A DNA stretch of 64,000 nt from NCBI GenBank assembly GCA_003415625.1, contig PYIU01000011.1, positions 385,001-449,000 on the forward strand. The letters are read 5' to 3'. The position numbers and the translations under genes were made by a program. Every line of letters begins with the position of its first letter. The first letter of the stretch is position 1. This DNA is from Aquanectria penicillioides. Taxonomy: Eukaryota; Ascomycota; Sordariomycetes; Hypocreales; Nectriaceae. Positions 56,157 to 64,000 of the stretch are shown piece after piece. The notes beneath the pieces are model-generated. The model worked only from the letters and a program-made list of their open reading frames with translations. It was not told the DNA's origin and ran no database searches.

Positions 56157-56672
56157 CTACATAGTCATGGGAGCACATGCACTGGTCTTGAACACGAGAG
56201 CAAACTTCTCGGCACTAAAGACCATCTTGCTCCCGCGATGAACAACAAACACTTCTCCTTGGCTCAGAATTTCCGTCTTTCCTGTCTCGTCTGTAATAGT
56301 GAGGGTACCTATCATTCCTCAGAGTGAGCAGCGGCCCGACTAGCATGAACAGAAATTGAGGGTTCATGTCAAACAGAGGGGCCTACATACCTTTAACAAC
56401 AATACCCGTCTCATCCCACGGATACTCTGGAGTCGCAGAAGGCTCTCCGCCGTTGATTCGCATGAATGACCCAGCTAGTGCACCGGACGATCGGTTTTCT
56501 TGCTTTGATCCGACCACTTCTCCCCACCAAACATTCTTTCCTTCGATACCCTCTAGCTGTATGTGTTTATGGCCACGGTTAGAATACATTAAATATAACA
56601 AGGTGAATTTTTACTCTGATCTCTTACCAGAGGGATAGTGTATTGCGAGTTTTCATTGGCAATGTCGAACAT
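56157..56672 (-). CDS. small EutQ-like cupin protein (three exons, 120 aa)
   Basis: Easily missed because no exon is long. ATG 56672 opens a 15-codon exon (MFDIANENSQYTIPL). Intron 56557-56627 joins LEGIEGKNVWWGEVVGS; intron 56309-56390 joins GIVVKG to TLTITDETGKTEILSQGE; the stop is at 56157. Exons sum to exactly 121 codons. The pattern (short strand repeats, EYPWDETGIVVKGTLTITDE, GEVFVVHRGSKMVFSAE) is a single-domain cupin barrel of the ethanolamine-utilisation EutQ-like type, common as small fungal proteins. Conserved metal-binding His of classic cupins are reduced: only one His (VVHRG) is visible in the second motif, so catalysis is uncertain. It lies between the MFS exporter and the second P450, within the metabolic island, and may be an isomerase or a binding protein there. 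Confidence 0.7.
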
Positions 56673-57812
56673 CTTGATTTCTTGTGGAAGACTGTGAATC
56701 GGATGGGTTTGAGCTCAGAGAGTGTGTACTGTCGAAGTGTTCATCAAATTCACTTCCATATATCATATATTTCCCAAATTCCGCTTCGCAGTGAACAACC
56801 TACCAGTGTATTAGTCTAGGATTGAAGAGTGGATCCAAATTGCTACGACGCAATTACTCCGAGCTCCGAGATGGCTCGGCAAATCCAAAAGATAAGCCGC
56901 CCACAGTCTACCTTTTGAGAAACAATCCAATATCTTGTCAAGATTTTTCCGAGAACTAGATGATTAGCCCAATCTTTTTGGTATTCGCCGAAGAATGAAT
57001 TAGCCGTCCAATCCGTCTCACAGGTTTGCGTTAGTCCCTACGGCTCATCCCAGACAATGGGATAAACCATCTACATCATTCATCTGATAGTGGCTAAGCC
57101 CAGCAACAGCGACATCTAAACATACCATGAAGCTCCTTAATTGGACGAGGCATGCACACCATAATCATGACTGCAGGCAAATCAGCCTTGAGGAATCCAT
57201 CAGATAGCCCTCGTTGTGTCGGTCTGCGTAAGGCTCATTCAACCCCGACTTTTCAACATCCCATACTCCCTTCAAGCTGTATTTTAGTCGTTCTGCCATG
57301 TCATCACTCATTACGTCGCCCAGTGAATAAATAAAAGGGGCAGTGCAGTTGAAGACTTTTCGGCCTCTCTTCTTACCCCTTACCTCTACGTAATCCTCCT
57401 CATATTTCGCAGCATCCCAAAACGGACGACAGAATAGTACATTCACGGCCGTTGCACATTTTTCTTTCATCTGCGCACGATCTGCGATGAAGCAGGGGCC
57501 AAGCTTGGCCAGTTGGGAACGGGCGGGCATGGGCTGATTTAGCAAAATCGGGAGTGAAACAAGGTTTCTACATAAGACTTAGGGTACATTGATAATTGAG
57601 CAAGTGGGCCAAAGTCATGTAACGAAGTTTTTAGGGCCTCGCCAATGCAGAACATCTACTTGATACGAATCAAGTGTGAACACTCTTCTCCCATGCGCTA
57701 CATCTCGCCTCTATGCACATAGGTTAATACAAGAACTAACCAAGCTAGGACTCAGGGTTCCGGTGGAGGGGTGGCTAACCCTCACTGTGGAGTCTAAGGG
57801 GCAAATCTCGCT
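56673..57812. other. intergenic with a possible relic frame
   Basis: A CTCCGAGCTCCGAGATGGCTC stretch at about 56851-56871 has CCGAG repeats. The frame at 57165-57530 is listed separately. Confidence 0.5.
57165..57530 (-). pseudogene. orphan frame, possible gene relic
   Basis: About 120 codons from the first ATG (MPARSQLAKLGPCFIADRAQ) to a stop at 57165. The sequence looks protein-like (NVLFCRPFWDAAKYEEDY, KVFNCTAPFIYSLGDVMS, GYLMDSSRLICL) with balanced composition, but I recognise no family and find no exon on either side. A CTAAATCAG acceptor-like sequence just before the ATG hints at a missing upstream exon. It could be the 3' remnant of a larger gene lost from the island. No signal peptide. 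Confidence 0.35.
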
Positions 57813-59623
57813 TCATCGTTTCTTAACCTTCATCATCATACCTCCACGCGGTTTTGCCTCCATTCCCAACTCCTGGAAGATGATGTCACCATATATGGTG
57901 TCCAAATCTGTATGCGCTGTTTTTGGCTTCCCATTCGGTTTCAGATCAGCACAGACAAAATCATAGTCCCTAATCGTCATGACAAGGGTCACCTTGAGCT
58001 CGTTCATAGCCAAGTTCATCCCCAAGCAACTGCGAGGGCCGCGACCAAATGTCCTGAAATAGGAACGCGGGATCTCATTTTCCGGATCGATCCATCTCTC
58101 CGGTAGGAACCTTGTTGGTTCTGGGAAGAACTTTGGGTTATAATGGACATCGTGACCGTTGAGACAAATAACTTGACCATCAGTAGTGAAAGCCTTGCCG
58201 TCGTAGATGAGCGTTGTACCAGGATCCGTTTCTCGCACCCCAAAGCCGATGGGGAAAATGCGTAGAGATTCTTTAAGGACAGCCTCCGTGTAAGGCAAAT
58301 CTTGAAGTTTTTCGGGCGATTTCACTAGCATGTCTGCAGTTGTAGCGAAATCTGTGTGGAAGACGGCGGTGTGTTCCTTTCTCATCTTCTCCACAACTTC
58401 CGGGTGTTTAGCTAACAACAAGTACACATACTAAAAAGTCAGTTATTGATTTCAAATAGTAGGTAGCGAAGAGCCTACACATAGAGTGTCCGTCGTTGTA
58501 CCATGAGCACCAAGGAGCAACGCTTTAACACTTGAAAGTATTAGCAACATGAACTGTAACGGATCAAAGAGGCATACTTGATAAGAAGTCGTTCAGTCTC
58601 GACAGAATCTAGTCCCGGAAGCGTTTCTCCCTCCGCGCCTTCTTTCTGGGCGCGGATGTGTTCTCGCAACATCAAATCCAGAATGCTGTTCTGCTCTGTC
58701 CTGCTTGGCACTTTGCCCTCGGCGATCAGATAGTTGAGGCGTTCTTGAATCTTTGAAAAAATGGAAATGTTGAGTCTGCTATTGATGGATCGCCTCTCCC
58801 ACCACAGTTTTACCTGTAGAAAGGGGTTCTTAGTGACGGGGATGTCCACGGTGCCGTCTGCAAGTTTAATCAATCTCTTGTAGTCATCCAAATACGGGCT
58901 GCCATCGGCTTGGGCGTGCAAGCGGAAGTCACCGACGATCCTCGCGACTATGTCGAAGATAAGCCTTGCGGACACTTCCTCTAGGGAAAAGGTGGCACCC
59001 GACTCCGCATATTTGTCAAGCGTATCGCGGAAGGGAGCGAACTCCTCCACCATGATGCCAGTCATGTTCCGGATGCTCGTCCAGGAGAATGCCGGGGACA
59101 TAGAATTATGCGTCTTTTTCCACAAAGCACCATTGCTAGTTGCGATGCTGTTTCGGCCAAAAACTTGGGCCATGAAATCATCCGCCATGGGATGAATTCG
59201 GGAAGGTTTGACAACAGTTACTTGGTCGAGCAGAACGGGATCAGCCAGGATGACCTGTGGGGCGACAATTGGCCAAAGATCAAGATAGAATATGCCCTTT
59301 AAGTCATATTTGCGAGCAATCTCGGTAAAGTAGGCCTGTGGATGTGTGTTGGGTGGCATCATTGCCGAAATCTCTCCCATGATTTTGAGATGACCCAGCA
59401 GAAAGCTGTGAGGGGGCCGGGCTAGTACAAGATTAGAGACCATTGACATCCAATTTCAAGGACTCAAGAAGAGTTTGCGAAGCAATCGTACTTTGTCGTG
59501 ATAGAATCGACGCTGTTGATAGAAGCGGCGAGCAAATTGAAGCAGCAACCCAACTATGATAGCACCCGCGGCGACAACAACTGGCCGCCCACCCGCCAAT
59601 TGGGCGACACCTGAAAAGGACAT
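57813..59623 (-). CDS. cytochrome P450 monooxygenase (second)
   Basis: Start ATG 59623 (MSFSGVAQLAGG). Introns 59422-59463 (42 bp, donor GTCCTT), 58531-58577 and 58431-58478 give 557 aa in frame. The N-terminal helix is RPVVVAAGAIIVGLLLQF, followed by a basic stop-transfer (RRFYQQRRFYHDK) and PPHSFLLGHLKIMGE. The I-helix LLLGAHGTTTDTL is rebuilt across introns 2 and 3. The ExxR motif is E406-S-L-R409, FLPERW follows, and the heme loop FGRGPRSCLG has axial Cys487. The glycine of the usual FGxGxRxCxG is kept. In general layout it resembles the CYP52/sterigmatocystin-StcS-like fungal P450s. It is divergent from the upstream spacer and transcribed toward the cupin gene. The first intron is unusually short with a weak donor; this junction is the least certain. 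Confidence 0.88.
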
Positions 59624-61190
59624 GATGTTGCAAATCGCAAACGGAAAATTGAGGGATATGAAGAGCAATTCCTTCTTCCTGTCCCACAGACGTGGACAGC
59701 AACGCTTTTAAAAGAAAACAGGTCTTTTGGTACTTTTGTTGTTGTTGTGTTGTACCTCGTAAGCAGCCACGAGCGAAGATGAACTGGAGTCGCGGCTGAT
59801 GCTGACGGAGACCCGTTTTTCCAACGAATAGGAAGCTTACTATCAATCAGCCATCTTACAGTTGGCGAAACGAATGCGAATTTAGCCTCCAATCGTATGA
59901 AGGTGGTGTAGGCTTCGGTTCTTCCATCACTTTGAGGGAAAAGCGGAGGCAGACATGAGCTTAATCCGGCTGAGGCGTTCACAGAAGTGGGATATCAGAG
60001 TGGTTTTCTTGCATGGATCTCGGGTGGCTCCGCTCCAAAGTACGAGTCAGGCATTTCTTGTTCACGTCATGTGTCTTGGAAGTGCCTCCATTCAGAACCA
60101 GAATATCGGGATGCCCCGGGCTTTTTATACTCGTGGATAAGGGTTATTCCGCCATAACCAATGTCAGACTATCGGTTGTCGACATCATTCGCGTTCCTCG
60201 CTTTTCAAACACCAGGTTCCGTCAAATCCTCGATTGTACGCCATATACCTCAACCTACAGCTTCCCAAGTAAACCAGCCTGTGGGTACAACAAATCTAGT
60301 CTAGATCTCACCTAATTCCCTTTCAGGCCAGAGAATGATACCCTGTCAGCAATACCAACACTCTCCGGCTAGGGCGGAACTTTGGATTCTCCGGTATCCG
60401 CTAAGCTTCACGGATGACCACAGAACTGCAACAAAAACGAGGCGCTGGTCCATTGGATCTAGCCTTGTGGCTTTCAACGTCTAGAATCTAGACTAGATTC
60501 CCTTATTGGGCTAAGGTTCGTGTAAGCTGAATAACCAGGCAGAGAGCCGGCGCAACGAAGAAAAACATGGCCAATCAGAACAGCGGCTGTTTGGGTCGCG
60601 ATCCACATTCCATTGACCGTGTCAAGAACCCCCCCTACAAGTCAGGGGCGAGGGATTTGTTCAATCTGCATTGGTAGTTATAAAATAATACTTACAAATA
60701 CGCAATCAATCAGCAGTAGTTCGAGGTATCCCACTAACATAAATATGGATCCCGGTACGAGCATACGGATAAGTGATAACATTATCTGGTTGATCAGTCC
60801 ATATATGTAGCCAAGCAATCCAGGAGACAATCGCCAAATCCCGCTTACCCATACGCATAGACATCAACTGCTTCAATGGGAGAGCTTGTGGTGCGACTAT
60901 CGGCAACACGGCATCGTTTAAACATCCCAAAGCAGAAGTCCTCCCCAACTCATATCCACTAATCCCGCTTACGTATAACCATAAACATCACCAGATTAAG
61001 TCTGAGGGGCTTCGGCACAACTGGTGACATTGCCGCACAATTTAAGTGGCCGACCTAGCCATCAATCAATACACGGACCGAAATCGCCACTGCCTATCCC
61101 AATTCTGCATCACGCCTAAGCCCTGCATCCCAACTTGAATCCTATCTCTACTATTTATCCAAATCCAGATATAGTCTTCGGTAACGCATC
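59624..61190. other. intergenic with an inverted repeat
   Basis: 1.6 kb without a supported gene; contains a 14 bp exact inverted repeat (separate entry). The 61.0-61.19 kb part is the promoter of the SDR gene. Confidence 0.5.
60293..60499. repeat. 207 bp segment bounded by 14 bp inverted repeats
   Basis: AATCTAGTCTAGAT at 60293-60306 is the exact reverse complement of ATCTAGACTAGATT at 60486-60499. The interior has no frame. The size and ends resemble a miniature inverted-repeat element, but no target-site duplication is evident, and the arms are themselves nearly palindromic, so chance is possible. Confidence 0.4.
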
Positions 61191-62377
61191 ATGTTTTCCA
61201 CTGGTTTTTTTAGGCCAGCTATGCTGCAGCAAGCACTCTACCCCGGCCAACCCAAGTTCACCGAGAAAAACCTTCCAGATCTAGCCGACAAGGTATACCC
61301 CCTATCATCCGTATCGCATGTGATTCTTCTGACAGTTTACAGGTCTACATTGTCACCGGTTCCAACACTGGCGTTGGCTTCGAGCTCACCTGCATCCTCT
61401 ACGCTGCCAATGCTACCGTCTACATGGCGTGTCGCACTGAGAGCAAAGCCCTAAAGGCAATGGAAGAAATCAAGAAGCGATCTTCTGATTCCAAGGGTAG
61501 ATTGGAGTACCTGCACCTCGATCTAGCTGATCTGCGCACTGCCAAGCCCGCTGCCGAGGCGTTTGCTGCCAAGGAGGATAGACTGGATGTCCTATTCAAC
61601 AATGCAGCAGTTATGATTCCACCCGGGGAGACCAAGACTGCACAAGGTCATGACATGCAGCTCGGAACGAACTGTATAGGGCCTTTTTTATTCACTCACT
61701 TTCTCACGCCGATTCTTGCAAACACAGCCAAGACACAACCAGCAGGGTCTGTACGAGTTGTGTGGGTGTCGTCAATGGCGGGCGAGATGTACTCGCTCAA
61801 TCACGGTGTCGACATGAGCAACATCAAGGGCAAGGATTACATCAAGCATCCCGGTCCGTTTGCCAAGTATGGTAATAGCAAAGCGGGCAATTATCTTCAC
61901 AGCATGGAGTACTCTCGGCGCCACAAGGAGGATGGTATTGTAAGCGTGGTGCGTATCTGTAGTCCTTTTGGAATCTCATCCAAGCTAACGACCCGGTTTC
62001 CCAGGCGGTCAACCCTGGAAATCTTGACTCGGATCTCTATCGTTCGGTGGACAACCATGAAAACACTGAGCTGAGGATCGGACTCGGCATGTTCAAGAGG
62101 CTCATGCTGTTTCCTGTCGTCAACGGCGCCTACACGGAGCTCTTCGCAGGTCTCTCGGAAGAGGTAACTATGGAAAGGACTGGAGCATGGAGTACGTGGA
62201 TGCCCACTGTCTCGATATTTGAGCACCTGCTAACGTTGACTAGTTGGACCCTGGGGCCGCTTCAACAACATCCGCAAGGATATTGCTACGAGTGGCAAGC
62301 TAACTGCCGAAGGGGGCAATGGGATTTCAGAAAAATTCTGGGACTGGACAATGGAGCAAGTGACAGAGTTCTTATAA
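61191..62377 (+). CDS. short-chain dehydrogenase/reductase (SDR)
   Basis: ATG 61191. Introns 61293-61342, 61949-62004 and 62192-62243 give 342 aa in frame. The cofactor motif TGSNTGVG (TG-x3-G-x-G) opens exon 2 after KVYIVTGS. ACRTESKALKAMEEI shows the Arg that favours NADP. NNAAV is the structural NNAG motif, VWVSSMAGE holds the catalytic Ser, and KYGNSKAGN is the catalytic Tyr-x3-Lys. VNPGNLDSDLY follows intron 2 as the usual PG motif. This length and sequence style fit the fungal retinol-dehydrogenase-like/WW-oxidoreductase-type SDRs found in metabolite clusters. It is divergent from the P450 side and tail to tail with the right-edge NLR gene. An alcohol/ketone redox step in the island is inferred. 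Confidence 0.9.
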
Positions 62378-62501
62378 TGGTAGTACTTGATCTCGTTTGT
62401 GTGGGGCAAATCTGTCTCCCAATGGAGTAATGAAGGAAGAAACTCGTCAATGCAAATGAAAAACACAATTAATCTTATTCTACAAAACCACCTAGTTCAT
62501 C

Positions 62502-64000
62502 TTATTTCGGCTCGCTCTCCTTGATTTTCCATTCATCAAGAATTTCATCCGTAATCCTCGCGAAGCTGTGATGTGGCCCGTAGGTGCTATGTACCAGATG
62601 AGAGCATTCGACCATCAGCGAGGTTGCTTCATCGTCTCTTCCTTGGCTTCTCTGGCTACGCGCAAGTTTAGCCATAACATTGAGAGTCTTGATATGCATT
62701 TTGCCCAACATGTCTTGACTCATCTTCATCGCCTTCGCAAATATTTCCTCAGCTTCAGAGTACCGGTTCTGTCTTCCGTACACTCCTCCGAGCTGAACCA
62801 AAGCCCCTATCACCTCGGCATGATTTCCCTTCAAATCATCATAGAGCAATGCCAACACCTTCAGTGTTATTTCTTCCGCATCGGCATACCTGCCTTGTTG
62901 GCTGTGCACCGCCCCAAGTTGCCTCATTGTCCGTATCGTGTCTAAATGTCTCGCACCGAGAACCTCCCTGTTTAGTTTGAGTACCTTGACCAAGATTTCC
63001 TCTGCCTTTTCACATCGGCCAAGCTTGCGCTGTGTTACAGCCATGTTCTTCATCAGTTGCATAGTATCCCGATGTTTTTTCCCTTTTGCCGCTTTCGTCA
63101 TCGGCAACAGTCTATTCTCAATCTCTTCGGCCTCGAGGTCGCGACCCTGGTGGCCGTAATTTATTGCCAAATCCGAGATCGTCTTTAGGGTGTCGTTATT
63201 GTATTCTACCTGTATACGCGCCCGGACCTCTAAATTTGTTTTGATAACTGACTCTGCCTCAATGTAGCGATGGTGGTCGGAAAGATATCTTGCTGCTCTC
63301 CACAATAATTGAGACGCGCTCTGTTCCTCGCCACAAATACTTACCCAGTTACAAACTTGGAGCGCATGCCTCAAATATTTCTCACATTTCGCCCGTTTGT
63401 CCTTTTTCGGGTCAGGAAGAAGGTTTTTCATGACCTGTAAAGCAGTGCAGGAGAAGTATATGTCATCGTCACACTCCAAGTGTCCATCTACTTCTTCCTC
63501 CTGCTTATTTAATATCTTGCTTCTCTGGGTTCTTTGGTTTTTTTTCTTAGTTGTTTGCCTTTCTGCAATCTTCTTCTTAGTGGAAAGACTGTACTGTGTG
63601 GCCGCTTGCACAAGTTTGTGCATCTTAAAAGTTAGGCCGTCAGACCCTAAGTTGCATTTGTGGAGGAAGGAGAATTCCTGGAGCCGAATTATGGCGATAT
63701 CGACCTTTTCCGTGATAGAAGAATGGTGTTGATTGTGCCTCCTGGCGTCGACAAAAGCCGCTTCTTGAATGATTTCCATTGGAATATCTTGATTATCAAG
63801 ATATGCAAGGACATTCAAGATCATGTAGGCCACTTCGTTCTCTCTACGAATGCGCTCAACGGAGATGCTCCAAGTTTCCAGGACGCTATTCGATACGTCG
63901 GGCCTTCGATGTCTATCAAACTCAGTCTCTTTGAAGACACGCCACCTTTCTTTTCCTTCGGTCAGCTTAGACAGATACTGTTGAATTTGTATTCCCGTTC
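62502..64000 (-). CDS. NB-ARC/TPR NLR-like receptor, C-terminal part (truncated by window edge)
   Basis: The frame is open from the right edge to a stop at 62502, so the N-terminus and the NB-ARC proper are outside. The first visible part (SVERIRRENEVAYMILNVLAYLD) is the winged-helix region after NB-ARC, and FKMHKLVQAATQY lies at the MHD position. A basic insert (TKKKNQRTQRSKILNKQEEE) separates it from an array of about six tetratricopeptide repeats of the NLR/kinesin-light-chain type. Examples are LGARHLDTIRTMRQLGAVHS, QGRYADAEEITLKVL and QNRYSEAEEIFAKAM, with repeats spaced about 42 residues. The TPRs are well separated in sequence. Role: ligand-sensing part of a fungal STAND receptor (known for the family); the effector domain is unknown here. 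Confidence 0.85.
   Translation of the reverse strand, partial: TGIQIQQYLSKLTEGKERWRVFKETEFDRHRRPDVSNSVLETWSISVERIRRENEVAYMILNVLAYLDNQDIPMEIIQEAAFVDARRHNQHHSSITEKVDIAIIRLQEFSFLHKCNLGSDGLTFKMHKLVQAATQYSLSTKKKIAERQTTKKKNQRTQRSKILNKQEEEVDGHLECDDDIYFSCTALQVMKNLLPDPKKDKRAKCEKYLRHALQVCNWVSICGEEQSASQLLWRAARYLSDHHRYIEAESVIKTNLEVRARIQVEYNNDTLKTISDLAINYGHQGRDLEAEEIENRLLPMTKAAKGKKHRDTMQLMKNMAVTQRKLGRCEKAEEILVKVLKLNREVLGARHLDTIRTMRQLGAVHSQQGRYADAEEITLKVLALLYDDLKGNHAEVIGALVQLGGVYGRQNRYSEAEEIFAKAMKMSQDMLGKMHIKTLNVMAKLARSQRSQGRDDEATSLMVECSHLVHSTYGPHHSFARITDEILDEWKIKESEPK

Noticed and set aside
1..64000. CRISPR array, tRNA or rRNA genes, PKS/NRPS/terpene-synthase motifs
   Set aside because: Looked for on both strands; none seen. 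The repeat arrays found lack spacer structure.

Overview
The window is nuclear DNA of a filamentous ascomycete (Pezizomycotina, probably a Sordariomycete; the species cannot be fixed from sequence alone). The support is direct. Genes are broken by 42-120 bp GT-AG introns, often with a CTAAC or CTGAC branch site. There are four Zn2Cys6 (GAL4-type) regulators. The gene families are typical of this group: STAND/NLR-like receptors, NmrA-type reductases, fungal P450s and DHA1/sugar-porter MFS transporters. Gene spans below include introns, and exon sums were checked for reading frame.

Layout. 0-2.4 kb: 3' part of a STAND receptor with 13 WD40 repeats, running off the left edge. 3.2-5.7 kb: Zn2Cys6 regulator. 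6.4-7.5 kb: secreted kievitone-hydratase-like protein. 8.6-9.6 kb: NmrA-type reductase. 9.9-10.8 kb: GNAT acetyltransferase. 11.0-11.3 kb: short direct-repeat array. 11.5-13.2 kb: ankyrin protein with an RGG tail. 14.4-16.4 kb: secreted adenosine-deaminase-like protein. 17.8-19.0 kb: seven-helix membrane protein. 19-21.7 kb: no gene seen. 21.7-25.5 kb: NLR-like protein joining an alpha/beta hydrolase to an NB-ARC ATPase. 26.4-30.3 kb: an NmrA/isoflavone-reductase-like enzyme divergent from a Zn2Cys6 regulator, sharing a promoter packed with TCCGCC. 30.5-33.2 kb: F-box-like and unknown proteins. 33.8-37.3 kb: a 1147-residue Pro/Glu/Val/Lys/Ala/Ser repeat protein.

37.9-62.4 kb is a metabolic island: two Zn2Cys6 regulators, FAD monooxygenase, sugar-porter MFS, aldehyde dehydrogenase, two P450s, Fe(II)/2OG dioxygenase, DHA1 MFS, small EutQ-like cupin and an SDR. 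No PKS, NRPS, terpene cyclase or prenyltransferase was recognised, so it is either a tailoring/catabolic cluster or one whose scaffold enzyme lies elsewhere. Two divergent promoters in it carry GATA sites. 62.5-64 kb: C-terminal part of another NB-ARC/TPR receptor, running off the right edge.

Three NLR-like genes in 64 kb, a metabolite-type island and gene-poor gaps suggest an accessory region. Four otherwise good genes (TF at 3.2 kb, ankyrin, deaminase, NLR) each miss exactly one base of an open frame (exon sum 3n+2). This points to deletion-type assembly errors or to parallel gene decay.
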